Numbered from the stretch's first letter, positions 8,318 through 20,888 are shown. The stretch: DNA of 64,000 nucleotides from Saccharopolyspora_C sp047200635 (GCF_047200635.1 NZ_JBJZOI010000005.1:1-64000), one strand, 5' to 3'. Notes: a model not told the origin generated them from the letters alone. Numbers and translations: made by a program.

Positions 8318-9757
8318 GTGTCCACACGTGATCTTCCCGGGCCCGTCGCCGACATCTCCGAAGCGCGCCGGCTGCAAGCCCGAAAGCACTCCGCGGTCGG
8401 CTGGCCCGTCGCGGGCCTGCTGCTGCTCGGCGTCATCGGCCTGGTCATGGTCGGGGTCGCGACCTCCCGGGTCGGGGTGCTGCCCGCACTGGTGGGCGCG
8501 CTCGCGGCGCTGATCCCGGTCGGCGTGGTGTTCGCGGCGATCGTGTGGATCGACCGCTGGGAACCCGAGCCGCCCGTGCTCATGGTCGGCGCCTTCCTGT
8601 GGGGAGCGGGCGGGGCGACGGCCTGCTCGCTGCTGCTCAACGGCTCCGTGATCGGCCTGGGCGAGTTGCTGTTCGGCCCGAGCGAGCACGTCTTCTTCGA
8701 ACGCGCGCTGATGGCGCCGCTGGTCGAGGAGGGCGCGAAGGCGCTGTTCGTGGTGGTGCTGTGGTTCTGGCGCCGCTCGGAGTTCAACGGGCTGGTCGAC
8801 GGCATCGTCTACGCGGGCTTGACGGCCGCCGGGTTCGCGTTCACCGAGAACATCCTGTACTTCGGCAAGGCCTTCTCCGAGAGCGGCTGGGGCAGCGCGA
8901 CCGGTGGCGTCATCGCCGTGTTCATCCTGCGCGGGGTGCTGGCGCCGTTCTCGCACCCGCTGTTCACCTCGATGGTCGGCATCGGCATCGGGCTGGCCTC
9001 GCGGACCACCGACACGACCAAGCGCGTGCTGTGGCCCGCGGCCGGGTTCGCGCTGGCGGTGCTGCTGCACGCGGCCTGGAACGCCTCGACGCTGCTGGGC
9101 GGCACCGGCTTCCTCAACGTCTACTTCCTGATCATGGTGCCGATCTTCGCCGGCACCGGCTGGTTGGTGGTCTGGCAGCGCAAGCGCGAGCAGCGAATCG
9201 TCGCCGACCAGCTCCCGGTGCTCCAGCGGGCCGGGCTGATCCCGCGCAGCGAGGTGGAGATGCTGGCCTCGCTGGCGGGCCGCCGGGGCTGGCTGCGCAA
9301 GGTGCGCCGCAGCGCGGGCGTCGAACCGGCGAAGGCCGTCCGGGACTACCAGATCGCGGTCACGGAGCTGGCGTTCCTCCAGCACCGGGCCGCCGAGGGC
9401 CGCACCACCAGTGCGGTGCGACGGGCCCGCCGGGAGCGGCTGATCGGGGAGCTCAAGGCGGCGCGGCGCTCGGCGGTGGGTTCGCAGGAGGCGTTCCAGA
9501 CGGCCCGGGTGAAGATCCACGAGCTGACCCAGAGCGTGCGCCGCCCCGGCCCCCGGGTGAACGCCGACGGCACCTCCCGGCGGAGCTCCCCTCCGCCGAC
9601 TCCGGGACCGCCCGCCACCGGTGAGCAACCAGGGCGCCGCCCCGAGTCGCGCCCGCAGCAGGGCCCCGGCAGGCCCGCGCCGCAGGGCCGCCCGCCGCGC
9701 CAGCAGCCCGGCCCGCCCGCGCCGCAGCACCGGCCGGGGCCCCCGCCCCGCCAGTAG
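8318..9757 (+). CDS. PrsW-family intramembrane protease-like protein
   Basis: A multi-pass membrane protein with PrsW-type motifs: PLVEEGAKALFV (EExxK), AGFAFTENILYF (FxxxE) and a later HAAWN. PrsW is a glutamic intramembrane protease that cleaves an anti-sigma factor in Bacillus; the substrate here is unknown. About seven to nine membrane segments fill residues 25-290, followed by a ~190-residue cytoplasmic tail that is Arg-rich, then Pro/Gln-rich. The GTG start is preferred because TAGGGT ends seven bases upstream (leaderless pattern); an earlier in-frame GTG at 8258 has no support. Neighbouring genes give no clear partner. Confidence 0.82.
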   Translation: MSTRDLPGPVADISEARRLQARKHSAVGWPVAGLLLLGVIGLVMVGVATSRVGVLPALVGALAALIPVGVVFAAIVWIDRWEPEPPVLMVGAFLWGAGGATACSLLLNGSVIGLGELLFGPSEHVFFERALMAPLVEEGAKALFVVVLWFWRRSEFNGLVDGIVYAGLTAAGFAFTENILYFGKAFSESGWGSATGGVIAVFILRGVLAPFSHPLFTSMVGIGIGLASRTTDTTKRVLWPAAGFALAVLLHAAWNASTLLGGTGFLNVYFLIMVPIFAGTGWLVVWQRKREQRIVADQLPVLQRAGLIPRSEVEMLASLAGRRGWLRKVRRSAGVEPAKAVRDYQIAVTELAFLQHRAAEGRTTSAVRRARRERLIGELKAARRSAVGSQEAFQTARVKIHELTQSVRRPGPRVNADGTSRRSSPPPTPGPPATGEQPGRRPESRPQQGPGRPAPQGRPPRQQPGPPAPQHRPGPPPRQ

Positions 9758-9881
9758 GCCGTCGAACCCGTCCCGGCGGGTGGTTCTCGCCACCCGCCCG
9801 GCCGATCGGGCGTCCGCGCGGGCTACTCTCGCGCTGCTGTCCGGTACCCGGGATCGGGACTGGAACGGTTGGGAGGACGAC

Positions 9882-10787
9882 GTGGCGATGTCTGCCAGCC
9901 GGGGCTCAGGTCCCCGGCTGCGGGTCGGCGTGGTGTCCGCGGGCCGCGTGGGTGCGGTGCTCGGAGCGGCGCTCGCGCGAGCCGGGCACGTGGTGGTGGC
10001 GGTGTCCGCGGTGTCGGACGCCTCGCTGCGGCGCGCGGAGGAACTGCTGCCCGGGGTGCCGGTGCGCCCGCCGGACGAGGTGGTCGAGGCCGCCGACCTG
10101 GTGGTGCTGGCCGTCCCCGACGACGCGCTTCCCGGACTGGTGCGCGGCCTGGTCGCCACCGGTTCGCTGCGCTCGGGGCAGATCCTGCTGCACACCTGCG
10201 GCGCGCACGGCGCCGCCGTGCTGGAACCCGCCGCCGACCTCGGCGTGCTCACCCTCGCGCTGCACCCGGCGATGACCTTCACCGGCCGCGCCGAGGACGT
10301 CGAGCGGCTGGCCACGGCGTGCGTCGCGGTGACCGCGCCCGAGGACGAGGCGGCGTGGAACGTCGGTGAGGTGCTGGCGCTGGAGCTCGGCGCCGAGCCG
10401 GTCCGGGTCGCCGAGCACTCCCGGCGGCTGTACCACACGGCGCTCTCGCACGGTTCGAATCACCTGATCACCCTGGTCAACGAGTGCGCGGACCTGCTGC
10501 GCGAGGCGGGGGTCGAGGTCCCGGACCGGATGATGGCGCCCATCCTGTCGGCCGCGCTGGACAACGCGCTGCGCTTCGCCGACCGCGGCCTGACCGGCCC
10601 GGTGTCGCGGGGCGACCTCGGCACCGTCCGCGCGCACCTGGCCGCGCTGCGCGAGACCGCGCCGGAGATGGTGTCCGGCTACGTGGCGATGGCGAAGCGG
10701 ACCGCCGACCGGGCCGAGCGCACCGGCCTGCTGGACTCCCGCGCGGCTTCCGAATTGCACGAGGCGCTCGACGAGGAGCAGCGATGA
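9882..10787 (+). CDS. Rossmann-fold DUF2520 protein, linked to pantothenate synthesis
   Basis: The N-terminus has a dinucleotide-binding beta-alpha-beta unit (VGVVSAGRVGAVLGAALARAGH), followed by a domain resembling 6-phosphogluconate or pyrroline-5-carboxylate reductases (DUF2520; LHPAMTFTG and YHTALSHGSNH are typical). An NAD(P)-dependent reductase is likely. Its stop overlaps the panC start (ATGA), and the same pairing occurs in mycobacteria (Rv3603c-panC). This suggests a ketopantoate reductase-like role, which remains inference. The GTG start has GGGAGG five bases upstream; ATG 9888 is the alternative. Confidence 0.87.
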   Translation: MAMSASRGSGPRLRVGVVSAGRVGAVLGAALARAGHVVVAVSAVSDASLRRAEELLPGVPVRPPDEVVEAADLVVLAVPDDALPGLVRGLVATGSLRSGQILLHTCGAHGAAVLEPAADLGVLTLALHPAMTFTGRAEDVERLATACVAVTAPEDEAAWNVGEVLALELGAEPVRVAEHSRRLYHTALSHGSNHLITLVNECADLLREAGVEVPDRMMAPILSAALDNALRFADRGLTGPVSRGDLGTVRAHLAALRETAPEMVSGYVAMAKRTADRAERTGLLDSRAASELHEALDEEQR

Positions 10788-11683
10788 GCACTGCCGACAC
10801 CGCGGGCGCCGGCCCCGGCTTCACCGCCCGCGAGCTCACCGTGCACCGCCGCCCGGCGGAGCTGGCCAAGGTCACCCGGGCGCTGCGCGCCACCGGCCGC
10901 CCGATCACCCTGGTGCCGACCATGGGCGCCTTGCACGAGGGCCACCTGGAGCTGATCCGCGCGGCCCGCAAGGTGCCCGCGACCGTCACGGTCGTCTCGA
11001 TCTTCGTGAACCCGCTCCAGTTCGGCCCCGGCGAGGACCTGGACCGCTACCCGCGCACCTTCGACTCCGACCTGGAGCAGTGCCGCGCGGAGGGCGTCGA
11101 GCTGGTGCTCGCCCCCGAACCCGCCGACATGTACGCCCCCGACCGGCAGATCGGCGTCACCGCCGGATCGCTCGGCGAGCAGCTGGAGGGCGCGAGCAGA
11201 CCGGGGCACTTCGACGGGATGCTCACCGTGGTGGCGAAGCTGATCGGCATCGTGCGCCCGGACCTGGCGCTGTTCGGGGAGAAGGACTACCAGCAGCTCG
11301 TGCTGGTGCGCCGGATGGCGCGGGACCTGGACCTCGACGCGAAGATCCAGGGCGTGCCGATCGTGCGGCAGGCCGACGGGCTCGCGCTGTCCTCCCGCAA
11401 CGCCTACCTGGACCAAGAGCAGCGCGCGGCGGCGCTCGCCCTGTCCGCCGCGATGGCCGCGGGCGTGCACGCGGGCCCGGCCGGGGCGGCGGCCGTGCTG
11501 GCGGCGGCCCGCGCGGTGCTCGATTCCGAGCCGCTGGTGCGCCTCCACTACCTGGAGCTGCGGGACACCGAGCTCGGGCCGGCCCCGGACTCGGGGGAGG
11601 CGCGGCTGCTGGTGGCGGCGACGGTCGGCGGCACCCGGCTCCTCGACAACGCGCTGGTGCAGCTGGGCCCCTCCGGGGGTTGA
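10784..11683 (+). CDS. panC: Pantoate-beta-alanine ligase (PanC)
   Basis: ATP-dependent condensation of pantoate and beta-alanine to pantothenate. The nucleotidyltransferase signature PTMGALHEGHLELIR (residues 45-59, with the HxGH-type His51/His54) and the FGEKDYQQL and SSRNAYL motifs are intact. Length is 299 aa, close to the M. tuberculosis enzyme. The start codon overlaps the upstream reductase stop. With panD and coaX just downstream, this forms a vitamin B5/CoA entry cluster. Confidence 0.96.
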   Translation: MSTADTAGAGPGFTARELTVHRRPAELAKVTRALRATGRPITLVPTMGALHEGHLELIRAARKVPATVTVVSIFVNPLQFGPGEDLDRYPRTFDSDLEQCRAEGVELVLAPEPADMYAPDRQIGVTAGSLGEQLEGASRPGHFDGMLTVVAKLIGIVRPDLALFGEKDYQQLVLVRRMARDLDLDAKIQGVPIVRQADGLALSSRNAYLDQEQRAAALALSAAMAAGVHAGPAGAAAVLAAARAVLDSEPLVRLHYLELRDTELGPAPDSGEARLLVAATVGGTRLLDNALVQLGPSGG

Positions 11684-11749
11684 GCGAGCACCGGTGAACC
11701 ACCCGCTTCGAAGTCCGGCCGCCGAGGGCGGCGGGGGAGGTAGTCCGCG

Positions 11750-12214
11750 ATGTTCCGCACGATGCTCAAGTCCAAGATCCACCGGGCCACGGTCACCCAG
11801 GCCGACCTGCACTACGTCGGTTCGGTCACCGTGGACGCCGATCTGATGGACGCCGCCGACCTGCTGGAGGGCGAGCAGGTCGCGATCGTCGACGTCACCA
11901 ACGGCGCCCGGCTGGAGACCTACGTGATCACCGGGGAACGCGGCTCCGGCGTGATCGGCATCAACGGGGCCGCCGCGCACCTGGTGCAGCCCGGCGACCT
12001 GGTCATCCTGATCGCCTACGGCGTGATGGACGAGCTGGAGGCGCGCTCCTTCCAGCCGCGGGTGATCTTCGTGGACGCGGACAACTCGGTGCTGGAGCGC
12101 GGCACCGACCCGGCCGCGGTCCCCGCCGGGGCCGGGCTCGTCAGCGGGGCCGTTCCCGCCGAGACCGACGACGCGGCGAAGCTGGACGCCCTGCTCGCCG
12201 CGCCCGAGGCCTGA
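11750..12214 (+). CDS. panD: Aspartate 1-decarboxylase (PanD)
   Basis: Pyruvoyl enzyme that makes beta-alanine from aspartate, the second PanC substrate. The self-cleavage site Gly24-Ser25 lies in HYVGSVTVD, and the N-terminal MFRTMLKSKIHRATVTQADL is canonical. At 154 aa it has a ~30-residue Ala/Asp-rich C-terminal extension beyond the E. coli length, as often seen in actinobacteria. A strong GGGGGAGG precedes the ATG. Gene order panC-panD-coaX matches mycobacteria. Confidence 0.95.
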   Translation: MFRTMLKSKIHRATVTQADLHYVGSVTVDADLMDAADLLEGEQVAIVDVTNGARLETYVITGERGSGVIGINGAAAHLVQPGDLVILIAYGVMDELEARSFQPRVIFVDADNSVLERGTDPAAVPAGAGLVSGAVPAETDDAAKLDALLAAPEA

Positions 12215-12252
12215 TCCGGACCTGGTCCCGAACCCGACTTGGGAGGTAGCCG

Positions 12253-13044
12253 GTGCTGCTCGCGCTGGACGTCGGCAACACCAACGTCACCCTCGGCCTC
12301 TACGACCTCGACGCCGAGGGCGCGTCCGGCGGGCTGGTCCGGGACTGGCGGATGCGCACCGAACCGCGCATGACGGCCGACGAGATGGCGCTGACCGTGC
12401 GCGGGCTGCTCGGGGAGCACGCCGAGGCGATCACCGGCATCTCAGCGCTGTCCACGGTGCCCGCGCTGCTGCGCGAGCTGCGCGTGATGCTCGACCGCTA
12501 CTGGGAGGGGGTGCCGCGGGTCGTCGTGGAACCCGGCGTGCGCACCGGCGTCCCGCTGCTGGTCGACAACCCCAAGGAGGTCGGCGCCGACCGCGTGATC
12601 AACACCCTGGCGGCGCACCACCTGCACGCGACGAACTGCGTGGTGGTCGACTTCGGGACCTCCACGAACGTCGACGTGATCTCGGCGAAGGGCGAGTTCC
12701 TCGGCGGGGCGTTCGCGCCCGGCGTGGAGATCTCGCTGGACGCGCTGGCCTCGCGCGCCGCTCAGCTGCGCAAGGTGGAGCTGACCCGGCCGCGCTCGGT
12801 CATCGGCAAGAACACGGTGGAATGCCTGCAATCGGGCATCCTGTTCGGCTTCGCGGGCCAGGTCGACGGCCTGGTGCGGCGGATCGTGGCCGAACTGGAA
12901 TCGACCCACGGCGGGAGCTCCGTCGTGCTGGCCACGGGCGGCCTCGCGCCGCTGGTGTTCGGGGAATCCGAGACCATCCACCACCACGTCCCGGATCTGA
13001 CCCTGCTGGGCCTGCGGCTGGTCTACGACCGCAACTTCCGCTGA
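12253..13044 (+). CDS. coaX: Type III pantothenate kinase (CoaX)
   Basis: Phosphorylates pantothenate, the first step of CoA synthesis. The ASKHA-fold phosphate loop LALDVGNTN (Asp6) begins the protein; VVDFGTSTNVDVIS and GGAFAPGVEISLDAL are the second set of nucleotide and substrate motifs. Length is 263 aa. The GTG start follows GGGAGG five bases upstream. Together with panC and panD it links beta-alanine supply to CoA. The long gap that follows occupies the position of lysS in M. tuberculosis. Confidence 0.95.
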   Translation: MLLALDVGNTNVTLGLYDLDAEGASGGLVRDWRMRTEPRMTADEMALTVRGLLGEHAEAITGISALSTVPALLRELRVMLDRYWEGVPRVVVEPGVRTGVPLLVDNPKEVGADRVINTLAAHHLHATNCVVVDFGTSTNVDVISAKGEFLGGAFAPGVEISLDALASRAAQLRKVELTRPRSVIGKNTVECLQSGILFGFAGQVDGLVRRIVAELESTHGGSSVVLATGGLAPLVFGESETIHHHVPDLTLLGLRLVYDRNFR

Positions 13045-13774
13045 CCGGCGTTCTTTTCCGCGCTGCTGGTTCCGCCGTCCCGGCCGGTCGGAGGCGCGAA
13101 AAGCCGAATCCGGATGCGCGGGGTCGTCAAACGCTCACGAGTCGTGTCGGTTCCTCGATACTTCTTGTCGGCTTGCCGGAACGCGGGATGTGCTCGGTGA
13201 ACACTCCGCGGCGGCCGAGGTCCTCGCCGTGAGTGCTCGCTTTCTGCTTGCCGTTGGTGTGCGGAATGCGGTGCGGGTGCGGTGCGGGAATGTCCTGGCG
13301 GCACCGATGATGTGGTGCGGTGGAGTCGGTATCGCGGCCGCGATCCGCTTGAGTGCGTGGTCCGGAATGACCCGATCCGGGGAGACTTCCGGGTTTTTCC
13401 TCGGCGGGGTGAGTGCGTTTGTGGAGTGGCTGCGCTAACCTGACCGTGACAATGTTCGGTGACGGCTTCGATGACAGCTATTGTTCGGTGCTGCTCAACT
13501 CTGTCGAACTCCACCGGCCGGTCTCGGGATGGCGCGAACACCGCCCTGCCGAGCGAGGCCGTTGAGCCAGGCGGAAGGCCGAAGGGCTCGTTGCGAGGGA
13601 GGCCCGGGAGTCGGGTGGTGCGCTCGGATTGAGCGGGCTCCGATCAGTTCAGCGGAGCAAGTCGGCACGGCCCTGTTCGCCGGGTCCTGAGCCGGGAGGC
13701 TCTCAGCAGAGCGGTCTCGCCAGAACGCCCGCCATCGGCGGTAAATCGACACATATCCGGGGAGGACAGCCAAC
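13045..13774. other. 730-bp stretch without a convincing gene, upstream of lsr2
   Basis: No frame shows the strong G/C third-position bias of the neighbouring genes, and the only candidate (82 codons from 13190) has mixed codon use. The stretch looks noticeably less GC-rich than its surroundings and contains T-rich patches and a repeated TTGTTCGGTG/AATGTTCGGTG motif near 13450-13490. It probably holds the lsr2 promoter and Lsr2 autoregulatory sites; that is inference from Lsr2 preferring AT-rich DNA. A GGGGAGGA lies just before lsr2. Confidence 0.55.
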
Positions 13775-14131
13775 ATGGCGCAGAAGGTGACGGTCACGCT
13801 CGTCGATGATCTCGACGGTGGACAGGCCGACGAAACGGTCGAGTTCGCCCTGGACGGCGTCTCGTACCAGATCGACCTTTCCAACGACAACGCGACCGAG
13901 CTGCGCGACGCGCTCGCCGGGTACGTTTCCAGCGCTCGCCGGGCAGGTGGCCGGAAGAAGCCCGGTCCGCGCCCCGCGGCGGCGGCTGGTCGCGCCGGCG
14001 GCGGTTCGACCAGCGCGGACCGCGAGCAGAACCAGGCGATCCGGGAATGGGCCCGCCGGAACGGCCTCAAGGTCTCCGATCGCGGCCGCATCCCCGCCGA
14101 CATCGTGGACCAGTACCACAAGGCGAAATGA
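13775..14131 (+). CDS. lsr2: Nucleoid-associated xenogeneic silencer Lsr2
   Basis: Small H-NS-like protein that bridges DNA and silences AT-rich or foreign genes in actinobacteria. Residues 1-55 form the oligomerisation domain (MAQKVTVTLVDDLDGG; FALDGVSYQIDLS). A flexible Lys/Pro/Gly linker follows. The DNA-binding tail REWARRNGLKVSDRGRIP contains the AT-hook-like RGR at 103-105 that enters the minor groove. Length is 118 aa (112 in M. tuberculosis). Spacing to the GGGGAGGA ribosome site is good and a strong hairpin follows the stop, so it is likely monocistronic. Confidence 0.97.
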   Translation: MAQKVTVTLVDDLDGGQADETVEFALDGVSYQIDLSNDNATELRDALAGYVSSARRAGGRKKPGPRPAAAAGRAGGGSTSADREQNQAIREWARRNGLKVSDRGRIPADIVDQYHKAK

Positions 14132-14148
14132 CGACGCGCTGACGCGAT

Positions 14149-14177
14149 CAGGGGGTGCCGGTTTCCGGCGCCCCCTG
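14149..14177 (+). terminator. Hairpin terminator after lsr2
   Basis: A 13-bp stem (CAGGGGGTGCCGG against CCGGCGCCCCCTG, one G-T wobble) closes on a TTT loop 17 nt after the lsr2 stop. Such a short loop and long stem should be very stable. No T-run follows. Confidence 0.75.
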
Positions 14178-14966
14178 CGTGTTCTCCGCTCCGAGTTGTC
14201 CGGTTCCGGTCTTCGCGGACCACCGGTCTTCCGGGTGCTGGTTCTTGTTCGGTCTTGAGCTTTCTCGTCCTGAACCGGGTCGGGTCCCGGTCTGCGGCCT
14301 GGCGTCGGCGGGTCCACCTCCTCCGGGGCGTTCGGTTCGCGGAACCACCGCCGCGCTTCGGCGGTCCGCCGCGATCTGTCCGAGTTTCGCCGTCACCCGC
14401 GCGCTGAGCTGGATGCCGCATCCCGAATCTTCCCTCCGGTCCTGCCGGATCCGATGTTCGTTCGGGCCGGGAATGCTGATGTCCGCGCGGGGGCGCGGAT
14501 CGGATTGCGGCGTCCGGTCGCCGCTCCTCGTTTGCCGGCCTCCGGTTTCGCCGCCCACCGTTAGCCGGAGCGGCGGCCGGTGGGAGGTCGATTTTCGCGG
14601 GCCCTCGCCGGTCGTCGACGTTCCGTGTTCTTTCCGCGAACGTCCGCCCGCCGTCCGGGGCATCTGGGCGGCGCGTCGGTGAAATCAGCACGGCGGGTGT
14701 TCATGAGCTTGGTTTCCGGAGTGACCCCGCCGCTAACGTTCGGGATTTCGTCCTTCCGCGGGCCGCGATCACCGCAAGATTGCCGTTCCCCGGTCTCGGA
14801 TCAACGGCGGTGGTTGGGGAAATCCCTCAGCGGTCGGGTTTCGGAATCGATGCCGATGAGCGAGAAACCGTGTACCGGCCCCCGCGTGGTCCCGGCGAGG
14901 AGTGACGAGAGGTACGGATCCGGTCGCCCTCGACCCGGTCCGCCGGAGGGAGGCCGTCGGTTAGCC
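14178..14966. other. ~790-bp stretch without a convincing gene between lsr2 and the iron box
   Basis: Long open frames exist on both strands, but their third positions are not G/C-biased and codon choice is unlike the neighbours, so I do not call a gene. Base composition looks less GC-rich than average for the window. The last ~50 bases hold the promoter region of the siderophore importer. With the 730-bp gap on the other side, lsr2 sits in a gene-poor island of about 1.9 kb. Confidence 0.5.
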
Positions 14967-14985
14967 TTAGGGCGGCCTAACCTAA
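14967..14985 (+). promoter_or_regulatory. IdeR/DtxR-type iron box upstream of the siderophore importer
   Basis: TTAGGGCGGCCTAACCTAA matches the 19-bp iron-box consensus TTAGGTTAGSCTAACCTAA at 16 of 19 positions, by my comparison with the recalled consensus. The outer TTAGG/CCTAA arms are perfect. It lies about 40 bp before the first permease start. Iron-loaded IdeR/DmdR should repress the operon here and release it when iron is scarce. Confidence 0.8.
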
Positions 14986-15026
14986 CTTGACGCCGCGTGG
15001 CGGACCGGACGACCTGGGAGTGGGAC

Positions 15027-16103
15027 GTGAGCAGCGGAACCGTCGGGAGTCCTCCCGGCGCCGAGCGCGGGGCAGCGCCGCGGGACCCGGCCGCCCGCCT
15101 CGGGGCCCGCCGCAGGCGCAGGCTGGCCGGCCTGGGCGTGCTGGCGGGTGCGCTGCTGCTCAGCTGCGTGCTCAGCATCGCGGTCGGGGCCAAGCCGATT
15201 CCGGTCGCCGAGGTGTGGGGCGAGCTGATCGCTCCGGCGGGCTCGGAGAACGCGCTGATCATCTGGCAGCTGCGGCTGCCGCGCACGATCGTCGGCGTGC
15301 TCGTCGGTGCGGCGCTCGGCCTGGCGGGTGCGCTCATGCAGGGCCACACCCGCAACCCGATCGCCGATCCCGGCCTCCTCGGCATCACCCAGGGTGCGGC
15401 CCTCGCGGTGGTGCTGGCCGTCTACTCCTTCGGCCTCACCAGCCTCTACGGCTACATCTGGTTCGGCTTCGCCGGCGCGCTGCTGGGGGCGCTCGCGGTC
15501 TTCGCGATCGGTTCCGCGGGCCGCGCGGGCGCGACGCCGGTGACGCTGGCGCTCGCGGGCATGGCGATCAGCGCCCTCCTCCAGGCGCTGACCTCGGCGC
15601 TGGTGCTCACCGACCAGCAGAGCCTGGACACCTACCGGTTCTGGAAGGTCGGCTCGATCGCCGTCACCGATCCCGGGGTGATCTGGCAGGTGCTGCCGTT
15701 CCTGCTGGCCGGGCTGGTGCTCGGGCTGGCCAACGCCCCCGGGCTCAACGCCCTCTCGCTCGGCGAGGACGTCGCCCGCGGGCTAGGGCACCGGGTGCGC
15801 GTGACCCGGCGGCTCGGGGTGCTGGCGATCGCGGTGCTGGTGGGTGCCTCGGCGGCGGTGTGCGGGCCGATCAGCTTCGTCGGGCTGGTGGTCCCGCACG
15901 TCGCCCGGTTCTTCACCGGCGCCGACCACCGCTGGCTGCTGCCGTTCTCGGCGCTGCTGGGGTCCTCGCTGGTGCTGCTGGCCGACATCGCGGGGCGCCT
16001 GGTGGCGCGGCCCGCGGAGGTGCAGGTCGGCGTGATGCTGGCGATGGTCGGCGCCCCGTTCTTCATCGCGCTGGTGCGGCGCAGGAAGCTGGTGCGGTTG
16101 TGA
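15027..16103 (+). CDS. Ferric-siderophore ABC transporter permease (FecCD family), first subunit
   Basis: Inner-membrane permease of the FecCD/BtuC family with about nine or ten helices. Family motifs include LRLPRTIVGVLVGAALGLAGA, then RNPIADPGLLGI, GPISFVGLVVPH and the final ARPAEVQVGVMLAMVGAPFF. Length is 358 aa. The GTG at 15027 is chosen because GGGAG lies six bases upstream; a GTG ten codons earlier lacks one. The second permease starts inside its stop (GTGA). The iron box upstream points to iron-regulated siderophore uptake; the specific siderophore is unknown because no binding-protein gene is present here. Confidence 0.92.
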   Translation: MSSGTVGSPPGAERGAAPRDPAARLGARRRRRLAGLGVLAGALLLSCVLSIAVGAKPIPVAEVWGELIAPAGSENALIIWQLRLPRTIVGVLVGAALGLAGALMQGHTRNPIADPGLLGITQGAALAVVLAVYSFGLTSLYGYIWFGFAGALLGALAVFAIGSAGRAGATPVTLALAGMAISALLQALTSALVLTDQQSLDTYRFWKVGSIAVTDPGVIWQVLPFLLAGLVLGLANAPGLNALSLGEDVARGLGHRVRVTRRLGVLAIAVLVGASAAVCGPISFVGLVVPHVARFFTGADHRWLLPFSALLGSSLVLLADIAGRLVARPAEVQVGVMLAMVGAPFFIALVRRRKLVRL

Positions 16104-17184
16104 CCCGGGCTCTCGACGTCCCGCAGCGGGTGCCCGGCCGGTCGCCGCTGCGGCTCGGACCGGTCTCCGGCGTGCTGCGGTGGCGCCCGCTGGCGGTGCT
16201 GCTCGGCGGCCTCGCGGTGCTGGTGGTGGGCCTGCTGCTGGACATCGCCCTCGGCGAGTACCAGCTGAGCCCGCTGCGGGTGCTGGCCACCCTCTTCGGC
16301 GGCGGGGACTACGCCGACCAGTACGTCGTGTTCGGGCTGCGGATGCCGCGGGCGCTGACGGCGGTGCTGGTCGGCGCGGCCCTGGGCCTGGCCGGGGCGA
16401 TCACGCAGGCCGTGGCGCGCAACCCGCTGGCCAGCCCGGACATGCTCGGCATCACCTCGGGCGCGGGCGCGGCGGCGGTGCTGGTGATCGTCCTCGGCGG
16501 CACCGGGGGCACCCTGGGCGGGCTGGCGGAATCCGCGGGACTGCCTGCGGTGGCGCTGCTCGGCGGCCTGCTCGCCGGGCTCGCGATCTACGGCCTGGCG
16601 TATCGCGGCGGGGTCGATTCCTACCGGATCGTGCTGGTGGGCGTGGGCATCACCGCGCTGGCCGGGAACGCGATCTACTGGCTGCTCACGGTCGGCGACG
16701 TCAACGACGCGGGCCGGGCGATGGTGTGGCTGACCGGCAGCCTCAACGCCCGCGGCTGGGACCACGTGGTGCCCACCGCGATCGCGCTGGCGGTGCTGCT
16801 GCCGCTGAGCCTGCTGGGCGGGCACGCGCTGGGGGCGCTGCAGTTCGACGACGACACGGTGCGCGGTCTCGGCGTCCGGGTGAACCTGGCCCGCGGCCTG
16901 CTGCTGCTCGGCGCGGTGGTGCTGGCCTCGATCGCGACCGCGGCGGCGGGCCCGGTGCAGTTCGTGGCGCTGGCGGCCCCGCAGATCGCGTTGCGGCTGT
17001 CGAGGTCCGCGCGACCGCCCCTGGTGGCCTCGGCCGTCTTCGGCGGCGCGCTGGTGGTGGTGGCCGACCTGCTGTCCCGCACCGCGTTCGGCGCGGCCGA
17101 GGTGCCGGTGGGCATCGTCACCGCGGTGCTGGGCGCGCCCTACCTGATCTACCTGCTCATCCGTCGGTACCGGGAGGACCGCGC

Positions 17185-17188
<4 letters not shown>
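16100..17188 (+). CDS. Ferric-siderophore ABC transporter permease (FecCD family), second subunit
   Basis: Partner permease that would form a heterodimer with the preceding subunit. It has the same architecture and motifs: LRMPRALTAVLVGAALGLAGA, ARNPLASPDMLGI, GPVQFVALAAPQIALRL and AAEVPVGIVTAVLGAPYL. Length is 362 aa with a Pro/Arg-rich cytosolic N-terminus. The GTG overlaps the previous stop and its own stop overlaps the ATPase start, a typical tightly coupled FepD-FepG-FepC arrangement. Confidence 0.92.
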
Positions 17189-18045
<857 letters not shown>

Positions 18046-18095
18046 ACCCTCCGAGGACACCTGAACGGGTGCACTGGCGCCGCGGATCCGGGCCG

Positions 18096-18114
18096 TGTTC
18101 GCGCTGAGCGGACA
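18096..18114 (+). promoter_or_regulatory. Possible ClgR-type operator upstream of clpC
   Basis: TGTTCGC-GCTGA-GCGGACA is an interrupted palindrome with one mismatch between 7-bp arms. It resembles the CGC-N5-GCG core of ClgR sites that activate clp genes in Corynebacterium and Mycobacterium, though two flanking positions differ from the published pattern as I recall it. It lies about 220 bp before the clpC start, in the only intergenic space. Confidence 0.45.
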
Positions 18115-18332
18115 TCGGCCCGCTTTCGCGTTCTGGCGGAATGTCGCAGGCCAGCCGCTCGTTGGACGGTGGGCAAGACGGCGAGCGGGTGCAGCAGGCT
18201 GCCAGCGGGTCCGGACTCCGCCGGGGTGCGGCTACTAGAGTGGACGCCAGAGTGCTGAACCCTTCGCGGGCATCGGCGAGCAGGAGCCGTGTCCCGGTAC
18301 AACACCGCCGGCGCAGCAGTCAGGGAGTGCGA

Positions 18333-20888
<2,556 letters not shown>

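Noticed and set aside
13190..13438. 82-codon frame upstream of lsr2
   Set aside because: Third codon positions are not G/C-biased like true genes here, no ribosome site, no family resemblance.
14155..14682. Open frames on both strands after lsr2
   Set aside because: They begin inside the lsr2 terminator hairpin, have unbiased third positions, and no similarity I can recall.
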